Below, one piece after another: positions 1 through 9,940 of a stretch of DNA of 64,000 nucleotides. The position numbers were made by a program, and so were the translations under genes. The stretch is from positions 1 to 64,000 of the forward strand of contig BLSF01000008.1 of assembly GCA_012862575.1 (NCBI GenBank). Reading direction: 5' to 3'. Position 1 is the first letter of the stretch. Every line of letters begins with the position of its first letter. The notes under the pieces were generated by a model, which worked only from the letters and a program-made list of their open reading frames with translations, was not told where the DNA came from and did not search any database. The DNA is from Parietichytrium sp. I65-24A (taxonomy: Eukaryota > Sar > Bigyra > Thraustochytrida > Thraustochytriidae).

Positions 1-131
1 GACCCCGCAACACTTACCTTTTTCTTAACACCTTCTTAGTTAGGAATCGTTTAAATCCTGGTAGTCCCGGGAGGCCCTAGTGGCACTCGTACGGGTTTTC
101 CCTATATGGCACTCACATCCGGGGGTAAGAT

Positions 132-488
132 ATGTTCGTAGGCGGCGCGGCAGGCGCTCGGTCCGCACTGGTGCTGGCTGCCCTCTTCGGCGCAGTGGCG
201 TTCGGCTGGAAGTCCGCTGGCGCAGCGCAACCGGTCACTGCAGCCGACACGGGCGTCGCCGCCATTTATTTAGGGGCCCAAGCTGAGTTCACTGCGACAT
301 TACGGGAAAGTTTACGTTGCGGGTTCAATATTGCCACTGGTGCATCTGCTGCTGGTTACATTCGTTTACCGGATGACCTGTACTGGCGCCATGACTTTGC
401 ACTCGTCCTCGCACGGCGCTTGTGCGTTCTTCGCTGCTTGATTATCGTACAGTATCCGATGATGAATTTAATTCTGTCAGTGTTTTGA
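132..488 (+). CDS. Hypothetical 118-residue ORF with hydrophobic N-terminus
   Basis: An ATG-started open frame of 118 codons. The first ~30 residues hold an Ala/Leu/Val-rich hydrophobic stretch that could be a signal peptide or membrane anchor; the rest has mixed composition and no motif I recognise. The stretch looks GC-richer than the spacers that follow. No neighbour supports it and the window edge is close, so it may be a fragment of a longer spliced gene or chance. No function is assigned. Confidence 0.2.
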   Translation: MFVGGAAGARSALVLAALFGAVAFGWKSAGAAQPVTAADTGVAAIYLGAQAEFTATLRESLRCGFNIATGASAAGYIRLPDDLYWRHDFALVLARRLCVLRCLIIVQYPMMNLILSVF

Positions 489-1106
489 GGCGGGGCTTTG
501 CTGCAGGTTGAAGGATTGAGTCTGGCCCGAGGAATCTCAGACGCTCGCAATAGCTTAACGGTAATGCAGTCCCGAAGCCGGTGTATGCCAAGATTGCGTT
601 TTTGCGGCTCCAAGGCGGGAGCCTTGCCTTAGGGGCAGAGATGCCCGCCTGCCTTCCAGTTGTGGTTTAGCTCCTCAGGCTCTCGCATAAAAATTGCACT
701 AAATTCTACCCTAGTTGGAAGGGTGCAGCAGCATACCACACCTTTTGTGGGCAGCCTTGTCCACGCCAACAACAATACATGGAGACATCTGCAAGGCCGC
801 ATGCTCCGGGGAGCCACAGCTTGCCTATTATTGTAGGCGCTCTAAATTAGTGTGCGGGAGCGTATTGTGAAGAATGGGAGCCTATAGTTTGTACAGGCAC
901 ACACTCTTCAAATTTGAACAAGCAGAAAACCCGCAACGACCGATGGAGTGGTGGCGGCGGAAGAAGGATATCGCCAGTGGGTGGCAGAGTGCTGATTGAA
1001 AGGGAAGCTTGTCGAAATGTTGTGCTTTGAAAAACTCTGTCTTCTGCTGACACTTAAAAAAAATAGAAATAAAACTTCATGATTTGTTTTTCAAATCTCC
1101 TTCTCT
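489..1106. other. Spacer without recognisable gene
   Basis: About 600 bp between the first small ORF and the stop codon of the kinase/RBR gene. It contains only short overlapping frames. The last ~60 bp are A/T-rich and probably include the 3' untranslated region of the minus-strand gene that ends at 1107. No repeat or RNA gene was recognised. Confidence 0.5.
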
Positions 1107-4100
1107 TTAGCTTCGTAAAAAGTTTGCGAGTTCGGGCGGCAGAAACTCGAAATCAATCGAGTCGTGAAACCCGACGAGAAAAGACTTTAGACCATTCTCC
1201 ACCCCCTTACCCACCCGGCCAGAGATCTCCGTAGACCAGAGATCTCCAAGTCTCTTGGCGCGCAGTCGCTTCATCTCCTTGTCGCGCTCAGCATGGTCAC
1301 CAAAAAATATATCCCTCGAGCGATTGGACGGACATCTCGCTACATGTGTGTGCGCGGCTAGACTGCTTCGCCCACAGTTTGCAAGACACCATGCGCAAAA
1401 GTAGGTCTTGCAACCATTCCCAAATTGATCGATGCACTGTACGGCAAAGCACGCGTCAAAGTCCACGAATGCCTTCGCACACGATGGACATTGCAGCGTG
1501 AGAATCTCGTTGGCGATTCGATTTCGGTAAAGGAGCAGTGCTTGATCGTCAACGCTCTTTTGAAGCTCCGCTTGAAGCTTCTGTTCATAATCGCGTTGGA
1601 GACGAGCTTCTTGCCTGTCAGCAGCGACCTTGAGAAGGGTATTCCAGTCCGACTCGGACAGCAAAGAAGCAATCAAACTCGATGGCATGGGCTCTTGGCA
1701 CTCGGGCATGCAACAGAGCAGAGTGCCGTCCATGGCAACTGATTCGGGATTGACACCGCCTCTCACAAGGTTTGTCAAGCAGTCTTTGCACAAGCAATGC
1801 CTGTCACTACCACATGTAATCGTGTTTTGCGCAAGACACTTATCCCAGCACCCCGAGCAGTCACGGATCTCGGCAGGCGTTTCGGTAAAGAAAGCATGTT
1901 GAAGAGCTTGGTATGCTGTCGGTCTGGCGTAAGGGTCTTCACTCAACAGACTCGAAATTAAAGCTTCGCAACCACTGCTCTCTTCCGCAACCCCTTCTAA
2001 CAGCAGTCGGAAGATTTTTCCACAAGCGTACATGTCAACAGAAGCGGTGACTTTAGATTGCGTCCCGTCCCTGAGCTCCGGTGCGAGGAAGTCCAAGGTC
2101 ACCTGCAGATCGGTCGTTAGCGTCCGGCCATGAACCTGGATGCCATCAAAGTCTCCAAGAACAGCCCGGAACGAACGTGTGAGAAACACGTTATGTGGCT
2201 TCAAGTCGCAGTGAACGTGACCACCGGAGTGTATCTTCTGAAGCCCGCAAAGTATATCCATAGCCAGCGACTTGCACCTCGAGAGCTCCCTTGCCGTCGA
2301 CGGTGTCGACTCGAGCCACTTGTTCAGGTCCCCGTTCTCGTAGAAAGGCATGATAACGCACCCGAGGTTCGCCTCTTGATCTACAAAAACTCCTTCCACT
2401 CTGGCTACGTTAGCGTCTCGAAAGGAGCTCAGAATCGCGCACTGCCGTAGAAAATGCTTTTGCGCACCAGAGTCACCAAGATAAAAGGATTTGAGCACTT
2501 TTTGGGCTGGAGCCGCTGGATCACCGCTTCTTGCCAATTCAAAGGAATTCTGGACCAGATCTACTCGTCCTCCACCCGATGTCCCTAGCGACCTCACTAC
2601 AGCATAGTCTTCTGCCCGAAAACCTTCGAGAAGCAGACCACTTTTCTGCAACACATCGGCACCAGGAATATTTTTTAGTCCTAACAACCTTTTCCACTCT
2701 GGACAATTTAGGAGTTCTGGGTAATGAAGCTCCGCAGCACGCAACAGCCTAGCACGCTCTGCCACCATACACCTGGAGAGCTTCCTCGATTCATTTTGCA
2801 GCTCTCTAGACTTCACGACCAATTTCGATTTTTCGAACGCAAAGCTTCCATCTGTGTCCTCCTCTCCACGAAAAATTTTGTCCTCAAGCTCGTCTAAGTC
2901 AAACTTGCATTTGCGAACCTCAGATTCGAGACGGCGATGGTTTTGCAGAAGTGTGTGAAATCCTTTGAGAGATGGCTCTTCGCTTCCTGAGGCGTAAAAC
3001 GCTTGAAGGGATTCGAACTTGTTCAATTGTTCACGAAACCAATCAAGGAATGCGGGAAAATCGCTGTTCACGAATGTGTTCAGAGCTTGCACACTTTCTT
3101 CAGTTTGTGCTGCAGGGTAGTCAGCCAAAGAATCGTCATTTTTCAACAAATGACGTTCCCTTTCCAGCATATCGACAGCCTCCTGGAGTGGCTGCTTCAC
3201 AAGCTCCAGCACATCCCTGTTCGATATGATCTCGAACCAATCCCTACTGCCACCTTGCGTGACGCCGTCCTTCAGGGCACGTAGGGCTTCCTCTGATGCA
3301 AAATTCCAGCTATTGGGGTCGTGGCGGTCCTTCCACTGCAGCAATGATTCGTGCGCTCTTTGTATCAGTACTCTGAGTTGCAGAAACGAGTTTTGGAACG
3401 TCGCGAGGTCAAAACTTGATGACCCAGTCTTGAAGTTGAGGGGCTCATTCTCCACCCAACGTTTTTTGCCCAGCTTCACCCTCCAACGCTGTAAGCTCTT
3501 TTGGGCTTCACTCTCAATAGCGCTCCTATTCGCACCTACCACGAGTTCAATTTTCTCTCGAAGACTTTTGCGAGCATTATTTCGAGCTTTCTCTAGTTCT
3601 TTATTTCTCTTTGTCCGCTGCTGAAGAGATACGAAAGATTCATGACATTTAGTTGCGTCACGAAGCGCGACTAATATATCACAGAAGTTTTCAGTTGGGT
3701 CCATTGCGAACTCGTTAGCAAACCACTCCACAATGATTGCAGTTTCAGGTAGCACTAAAGCACAGTTGGCAATTTTTCTTCGCTTTCCCGATACGTTTCT
3801 CTCTGAGAGTGCTCCTTTCCGTTTACTGGACCTCAATTCGGCAACATCCGCATTGAGGCTGACCAATTTTGCCAAGAGCTGAGGCGGCTCCCTCGAGATT
3901 GTCAGTCTCATTTGTTCTTCCAACTTGCGTCTCTCCGCTTCCTGCCTCTCGCCTTGCGCTTTCTCTTCTTCTCTACGCTTATGCGTTTCGTTGAGACGCA
4001 TCTTGAACTTCAAACGTTCTCCAAGCTTGATTTCTTTCTCGCGACGCCTTTCCGGATGATTGTTTCTCTCGAGTTCCTTTTGAATCGCACCCCATGGTTC

Positions 4101-6310
4101 ACCCCAAACCATCTCCAGTATTGCAGAGAAGAATTTATGTTTTCTATGTTTTCTATTCCCAGTTACGCTATTCAAAAAAAAAGCTGTTAGACAATCACGC
4201 ACACCATGAAATTTCACTGAACCAGTCTCAAAGGCATGCGTACTCTAATTCAGTCAGCGCAATGTTTCTCTCCAACGCGCGACCGATGGCTGATGCTCCA
4301 TCATCGCCAATTTTGTTGTTGCCAATACTATTTAATCAAGAAGACATGAAGTCGTCAGCCACGAAGAACGAGAGGGTCAAGCAAGGTTAGCCACTAAACT
4401 TTTTCATTTCAGCAGTGTCAAAGCCACACGTACTCCAACGAAGTCAGTACAGTGTTCTCCTCCAGCGCGCAACCTATCGCTGATGCTCCTCCATTGCCAA
4501 TTTTATTGCCCCTGAGACTATTTCATTACAAAAAGACGCTAAATCAGCCACCAAGTCCGAGAAAGTTTCGCGAGGCACTAAATCTTCTCACCAGACCGGT
4601 GTCAAAGTCACACGTACTTCAATGTAGTCAGCGCAGTGTTCTTCTCCAACGCGAGACCGATCGCTGATGCTCCTGCAGCGCCAATTCCATTATCTTCAAG
4701 ACTATTTCATTACAAAAAGACATGAAATCGTCAGCCACCAAGTCCGAGAAAGTTTAGTCGAGTGCTAAACATTTTCACCAAACCGGTGTCAAAGTCACAC
4801 GTACTTCAATGTAGTCAGCGCAGTGTTCGTCGCCAACGCGCAACTGATCGCTGATGCTCCTTCAGCGCCAATTTCATTTTCTTCAAGACTATTTCATCAC
4901 AAAAAGACATGAAGTCGTCAGCCAACAAGTCCGAGAAAAATCAGCAAGAGACTAATCTCTTTCACTAAACCGGTCAAAGTTACACGTACCTCAGCGAAGT
5001 CAGCGCAGTGTTCTTCTCCAACGCGCGACCGATCGCTGATGCTCCTTCATCGCCAATCTTATTATCAGGAAGACTATTTCATTATAAAAAGACATGAAAT
5101 CGTCAGCCACCAAGTCCGAGAAAGTTTAGTCGAGTGCTAAACATTTTCACCAAACCGGTGTCAAAGTCACACGTACTTCAATGTAGTCAGCGCAGTGTTC
5201 TTCTCCAACGCGAGACCGATCGCTGATGCTCCTTCAGCGCCAATTCCATTATCTTCAAGACTATTTTTCATTACAAAAAAATGAAATCGTTAGCCACCAA
5301 GTCCGAGAAAGTTTAGTCGGGTGCTAAACATTGTCACCAAACCGGTGTCAAAGTCACACGTACTCCAACGAAGTCAGTACAGTGTTCTCCTCCAGCGCGC
5401 AACCTATCGCTGATGCTCCTCCATTGCCAATTTTATTGCCGCCAAGACTGTCTCATTCCAAAAAGACATGAAATCGTCAGTCACCAAGGCCGAGAAAGCT
5501 TAGTAGGGGGCTAAACATTGTCACCAAACCGGTGTCAAAGTCACACGTACTCCAACGAAGTNCTGATGTTCCTGTAGCGCCAATACTGTTCATTCCAAGA
5601 CTATTTCAGTGCGGAAAAAGACATGAAATCGTCAGCCACCAAGTTCGAGAAAGTTTAGTAGGGCGCTAAACATTGTCACCAGACCGGTGTCAAAGTCACA
5701 CGTACTTCAACGAGGTCAGCGCAGTGTTCTTCTCCAACGCGCGACCGACCGCTGATGCTCCTTCATCGCCAATTTTATTCCACATAATACTTATTTCGTT
5801 ACAAAAAGAACATGAAATCGTCAGCCACCAGGTCCGAGAATGTCATTCTTTCTAAGTCTATTTCATTACAAAAAGACACGAAGTCGTCAGCCACCAAGAA
5901 CGAAATTATTTGGTAGGGTGCTAAACAATTTTACCAAACCGGTGTCAAAGCCACGTAAAGTGACGCGAACTCCAACGATGTCGGCAAGTAGTGCGCTTTC
6001 ATGGAACAAGAGTCAGAGTCTCACTGGAGAATGACTTACTTCAAGTGAAGAAGCGTTTTGTTTGCCTCGAGCTTGGCGGCGATCTTTTTCGCCCCATCTG
6101 GCCCCGCTTCGCAATCCGAGTCAAAGCTGCGTGAAAGGAAAGCGCCATTAGAACCGACGTATTCCGCCTCTGAACAGTCTAATGTTTGTCAACTCACCAT
6201 ACGGCTTTTTCCCCTCGATCGATCGCCTGAAGGCCTTCGTCCAACGAGTCCACCAGCCAAAACCTCACCGTCTTGCCCGAAAAAAGCACTTGCTCCTCGT
6301 ACCTGCCCAT
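1107..6310 (-). CDS. LRR - coiled coil - protein kinase - RING/RBR-like protein, 12 exons
   Basis: Proposed exons, 5' to 3' on the minus strand: 6310-6198, 6126-6040, 5789-5706, 5600-5551 (contains an assembly N), 5447-5364, 5260-5177, 5073-4990, 4888-4805, 4701-4618, 4517-4434, 4327-4244 and 4167-1107. Every junction is GT-AG and phase 2. The start ATG gives a ~38-residue leader. Exon 2 (87 bp) and exons 3-11 (84 bp each; exon 4 is gapped) each encode one 28-29 residue leucine-rich repeat of NLRC3/ribonuclease-inhibitor type, with cores such as NKIGDEGASAIG. The last exon encodes a Lys/Glu-rich coiled coil, a kinase domain (~2615-1863; HCDLKPHN catalytic loop, DFDG in place of DFG, APEL) and then Cys-rich RING/IBR-like clusters (~1858-1280). 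The large frame also runs back to a GTG at 4217, but that lies inside the last intron. Known of the families: LRRs bind ligands and RBR proteins transfer ubiquitin. A receptor or immune role is inference. Confidence 0.85.
4244..5789 (-). repeat. Tandem exon-intron array, ~186-bp unit, 9 copies
   Basis: Nine head-to-tail units with period 185-190 bp; the one holding the N is shorter. Each has an 84-bp coding part (one LRR) and a ~100-106 bp intron. Exons (plus coordinates) are 4244-4327, 4434-4517, 4618-4701, 4805-4888, 4990-5073, 5177-5260, 5364-5447, 5551-5600 and 5706-5789. The introns mostly begin GTACGTGTGAC and end ATGAAATAG and are almost as alike as the exons, so the whole unit has been duplicated recently or kept alike by conversion. 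The N at 5562 stands where about 35 bp of an exon are missing, probably a collapsed assembly gap. Confidence 0.95.
5790..6039 (-). other. Long intron holding decayed copies of the LRR unit
   Basis: This intron between exons 2 and 3 of the LRR-kinase gene is 250 bp, against 71-106 bp for the others. It keeps the donor GTAAGT (6039-6034) and an AAG acceptor at 5790. Inside lie stretches clearly copied from the array: intron-type sequence with a TTTTTGTAATGAAATAG-like end near 5860, and an exon remnant around 5971-6002. None keeps a full 84-bp open repeat. I read it as one or more LRR units lost by deletion. Confidence 0.6.
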
Positions 6311-6509
6311 CCTTTCTTTCCCTTTCTTCGCACGTGATGCTCTACTCTTTGCGTTCCTTTGCCCTCGTCCCCGTTTCGAGTTTACAGGCAAAGAAGGCAA
6401 AGGCTGTTTACTTCATTCAGTGAACGAATTACCATAAGTATCTATCTTATGGTAATCTATAAAATAGGGTCTTATCTCACAACAATTTCGCGCAAGAATA
6501 ACTACGTGT

Positions 6510-6944
6510 TCATTTAAGATGTGCATGCGGGAAAAGGTAGTGTCGTTGAATATTTGATCGTTGGAAATCGCACAGCCATTGTGACAATGAGTCAAAGTGA
6601 GGGAGGTCAATTCTATAGCAGTGCATGCGGACTTCAACGTACAGAAGCGAGCATCGGAAGGCCAAGTCGCTGAATAAAACTCTCACTAGCTCACACTTTC
6701 GGTAGACCCCTGCCCAAGAAGTTTCAGATGTAATCGACGAAAGTCAGCGATCGCGTGTGCGTTTAAGATCGACGTTGTGGTCGAGGTGCATAAACTTGAG
6801 CTTACCGATGGCTTGTCTTCGCCACAGCCTTATCGAGAATGACTTTGGACAGACTCCCGTTTCACTTGACCCTTCGCAACAAATTTTAAAGTCTTGACCT
6901 TCACCAACGGAACAAAACCTTGCCATGAACGTTTCATAATGCAT
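6510..6944 (-). CDS. Candidate two-exon gene, ~112-residue Cys-rich protein
   Basis: Exon 1 is 6944-6806 (ATG start, donor GTAAGC) and exon 2 is 6709-6510 (acceptor after CTTCTTGGGCAG, stop TGA). The join is phase 1 and in frame, the intron is 96 bp, typical for this window, and the second exon stays open for 66 codons only in the frame the join requires. The product would have many Cys, Arg and aromatic residues and no family I recognise. An upstream exon is possible, because coding-like frames continue to about 7677. It lies 200 bp upstream of the LRR-kinase start codon on the same strand. It rests on splice signals and open frames alone. Confidence 0.35.
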
Positions 6945-8193
6945 GGCCCTGGCAAACGCTAGAAACTTTCGTCACCTCTTGCCAAGAATTCCCATGCCAT
7001 TCTGCTTCTTGATGCGCTGGACAATTATGCCCCATCGAATCTGCGCGCATTTGCGAAGCCCTCCCGTCGCCGGTGTCTGCGCTGGTATGTTTGCTGTTTG
7101 TTGCTTGCTGTTCATGTATTGCTCTCGGGATTTGGTCCAACGAGCTTAGACACTGAAGTCTCACCTTTTACATTTCTTAGTAACTCTCCGTGATAGAAGA
7201 CAAAATTATTCTAACAGTTTGCATTCCAGTGGCAAATGTTTTTCGAGCTGTCTGAAAACTGCGCGCTCGCAAAATTGCGCCTTCTTGCAGTTGCTGGATG
7301 CTCATTCGGATTCGCTCGGAGGACATCGCAGCTGCCGGCATGGGGCCAACTTGGTTCAGATTTAAATCCAAGTCCCGGGCCTTCACTTCTTTGAAAGCCG
7401 TTGCGAACGCGAGGTTGGAGTGGCTGTGGTTGTCTCGAAGGTGAAACTCATCTGGCGCAGTTGCGCTGGTGGTCCCGGAACTGGTCCCGGTGCCGGAGCA
7501 GGTGCAAGCACAGGTGTTGGAGCAGGTGGTGTCGCCTTGTTGCTTTGGTTTTGATTCAAACTTGCACGTACAGGATTGGTGTTTGAGCATTCGGACATGA
7601 CTGAGGAGGCGCGTACGGCATGATTGGCGGACTGCTGATGGTTGCTGGTTCAGCAAAAGTCCGGCTTTATACGTCATATAGCGCGCTTACATGGGGATCC
7701 CTGGCAGGATGAAGAGCGCTAAGCTCGTCAAAAGCGTAATGCTGGCAAAATGACAGATTGAGCTTGCGATGAGGGATCAGGATTACGTCAGCCAGAGAGA
7801 CAGCAAGGACGAGTAACGTGTGGGTGTGGGAGGTGAACGTGAAGCTTTGATTAGTCGTTTTAGATACCGCTTTGGAGTGCAGCACAGCTCCTCCTTTGTC
7901 GCATCGCCGTCCTGGAGCAAACTCTCCTCAAGCTCTATGCCACTCGAGGAAATGTTGCGGTGCGTCACCGCTCAGAGGCTCGACGCCGGCCTCCGCCACA
8001 TCTGCGATGAGTCCCACAAATTAAGACTTGACTGTGGATTTTAATTTATCTTTATTGCTTAACTTGGAAAGAGTTTGAAATCTTTTGAGCTTGTTTACGA
8101 TCAGAGCTCAGGCTAGAAGTTTGAAAAGAAGGGGAAAGTGGAATTTCTCATAAAGCTCGGCCATAACAAAGCGAATGATGTACTTGCAAATCA
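6945..8193. other. Unresolved region, possible minus-strand exons
   Basis: A 166-codon ATG frame runs on the minus strand from 7677 to 7177, overlapped by a 71-codon Pro/Ala-rich ATG frame (7598-7383) in another phase. Around 6980-7070 minus there is a further coding-like stretch that ends at a TGA, and another near 7790-7960. They may be exons of one spliced gene, but I could not place convincing junctions. No homology is recognised. The last ~150 bp are probably the 3' flank of the kelch gene. Confidence 0.3.
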
Positions 8194-9216
8194 TCAAAGC
8201 GTCTCAACTCTTCCTATCCACAAGTCGTCGCTACGGACTGGGGCTTTGTCGTCGCCCGAAAGCCCGCCAAACAACACAAGGTACTTTTCAGCAACACACG
8301 CGCCGTCGGTCCACCCACGCGGATGTGGCATGGGCTCGCTCTCCTCAATTTGAATGTCCTTTTCTTCCCCTGTGCAAATGTTTACTCGGACAATGTCGTT
8401 TGCGAATCCCCCAGCGCCTTCATGGCCTTTATCGCTGGGCTCGACCTCTCCTCCGAATAGAAGAACGTCTTCCCCAACCACGAAAGAGGCTCCTACAGAG
8501 CGCGGTCTGAGCCACTCTGAGTTCTCCTGTCGCCACATGTCCTTCTCCACGTCGTAGACCTGGATTTCGTTCGACTCGTGTCCAACAAAGCCTGCCAACG
8601 AGATTGCGTGTGTCCCCGGGCCGCTGACAGAGAAGAATGGACCACCTCTGCCTTTCATAGGTGGGGATGCCAACTGTTTCCATGTCATTGTCGCCAGGTC
8701 AAACTCGTGCAGGTCAGCCAGCCTACCGTTCACTCCACACCCCGCAAACACGAAGAGTTTGTCAGATGAATACACCATTTTATGAAACGACCTCGCTTCA
8801 GGGGCGTTCTCGCTTTCGAGCCGCGTCCAGGCCCTTGATTCAACATCTAATTGCCACAGGTCGTTCAGAGCCTTCTCTTCCATTTTGATCCCTTGGCGGC
8901 CGCCAAAGACCCACATCTTGGACTTTCCATCACTTGCCTGTGCGTGCCCCAGACGCTCAGCTGGCCAGCTGGCGTCCTCTTGGAGGGGCGCAACACAATC
9001 TTCCCATTCCACTGCGCACTTTGCCGCGGGGCCACCATCACTAAACGCGACGCGGCCGACGTGGAGCGTAGAGCTCACTGGCGTGCGAGGCTGCGCCTCT
9101 CCTCCATACACGAGCACTTCAAGCCCGCGTTTTTCGGACAAGATGGCGCTCACGCCGTGCGAAGAGCGTGCTTGAGGCCCTTGTAGGCTTTGCGCTCGCA
9201 TCCAAGAGACGCGCAT
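8194..9216 (-). CDS. Kelch-repeat protein (nitrile-specifier/epithiospecifier-like fold)
   Basis: A single-exon frame of 340 residues from the ATG at 9216. The frame is open further upstream to about 9294 but has no earlier ATG. The protein is a run of kelch blades: repeated paired glycines preceded by hydrophobic residues (LVYGG, WVFGG, LFVFAG, VLLFGG, LVLFGG) and followed by Trp/Tyr-Asp segments, which predicts a single beta-propeller. The short N-terminus starting MRVSW and entering the first blade directly resembles stand-alone kelch proteins related to plant nitrile-specifier proteins. Known of the family: kelch propellers are protein-binding or, in plants, metal-dependent specifier scaffolds. 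The substrate cannot be told here. It is transcribed in the same direction as tRNA-Val, whose 3' end lies ~200 bp upstream of the start. Confidence 0.8.
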   Translation of the reverse strand: MRVSWMRAQSLQGPQARSSHGVSAILSEKRGLEVLVYGGEAQPRTPVSSTLHVGRVAFSDGGPAAKCAVEWEDCVAPLQEDASWPAERLGHAQASDGKSKMWVFGGRQGIKMEEKALNDLWQLDVESRAWTRLESENAPEARSFHKMVYSSDKLFVFAGCGVNGRLADLHEFDLATMTWKQLASPPMKGRGGPFFSVSGPGTHAISLAGFVGHESNEIQVYDVEKDMWRQENSEWLRPRSVGASFVVGEDVLLFGGEVEPSDKGHEGAGGFANDIVRVNICTGEEKDIQIEESEPMPHPRGWTDGACVAEKYLVLFGGLSGDDKAPVRSDDLWIGRVETL

Positions 9217-9416
9217 GGTGCCTGCTTTCCGATTTAATGTCAGACTCCTGGACTCTGCTATGACTCGTGGGCTCGTGGACCTCGAAGATGCCAAACAAGC
9301 TCTCTGCTCTCTGTCTCTTGGTCTCTCTCAGCAAAATTCGGCAAATAAAAATTGAAGCACAAAACACCAAGATACAATACCCTAGGCAGTCACTGTAAGA
9401 TAAAAGAGGTAAAAGA

Positions 9417-9489
9417 TACTCGAAGCGGGAATCGAACCCGCGACTTCAGCCGTGTGAAGGCTGCACTCTGCCAACTGAGTTATCCGAGC
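9417..9489 (-). tRNA. tRNA-Val (anticodon CAC)
   Basis: The minus strand folds as a complete 73-nt cloverleaf: a 7-bp acceptor stem with G-U pairs, D arm ACTC/GAGT, anticodon stem CAGCC/GGCTG around the loop TTCACAC (anticodon CAC, reading GUG), five-base variable loop, and T arm GCGGG-TTCGATT-CCCGC. The discriminator base is A and no CCA is encoded. A TCTTTT run follows directly, a normal RNA polymerase III terminator. There is no intron in the anticodon loop. Confidence 0.94.
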
Positions 9490-9940
9490 GCCAGTAGGTG
9501 AAAGGACTGGCCCCGGTGTCCTTCTTTCAATGCTCACTGTCACTCCACATTGCAGAAAGCGAGCAAGGTCCGAGTGAAGGAAGACCCGAAAATAAAAGAT
9601 GCGCTCAAATGATGTTACGAAAGGCGAAATTTATGAAAGTTAGGGATGAGAATGGAAATCAAGGCTACGGAACTCGCCGGTTTAGTGGCACCCGACAGCT
9701 CTAGTCAAGCTCTAAAGCCCTGAGCCTCGACCATGGCAGAAAGAACGTGCTTTACCGACGAGAATTCAGCTAGAACCGTTGCCAAGACAAACGTCAATGG
9801 CCGTGGCGAGTAGAGTCTCCGCGCCAACAGACGCCGAGATATTGCCATGACAAGGATATCTAATGATGAGCGCTTTCAACATTGTCCGCGTGCGCCACTG
9901 CAGGATTAATCGCTATCTCAGAAGCGTGTGCATTCGAACG
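9490..9940. other. Spacer upstream of tRNA-Val
   Basis: About 450 bp between the 5' end of tRNA-Val and the stop codon of the four-TM gene. A 68-codon plus-strand frame at 9498-9704 has no motif and no support. Nothing else was recognised. Confidence 0.4.

Noticed and set aside
132-620. Fragment of a mobile element at the window edge
   Set aside because: No terminal repeat, target duplication or recognisable element protein could be seen.
4168-4217. Start of the kinase/RBR frame at 4217
   Set aside because: The codon is GTG, not ATG, and the stretch down to 4168 reads as an intron end (T-rich tract then GAATAG). Joining at 4167 continues the LRR pattern in frame.
4244-5789. Centromere-like or CRISPR-like satellite
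   Set aside because: The period near 186 bp suggested a satellite, and regular spacing a repeat-spacer array. The conserved GT/AG borders and the 28-residue LRR reading explain it better.
6950-7070. Joining the stretch ending ILGKR to the 6944 exon by a 27-bp intron
   Set aside because: The frame fits, but the intron would be too short. The ATG at 6944 is a simpler start.
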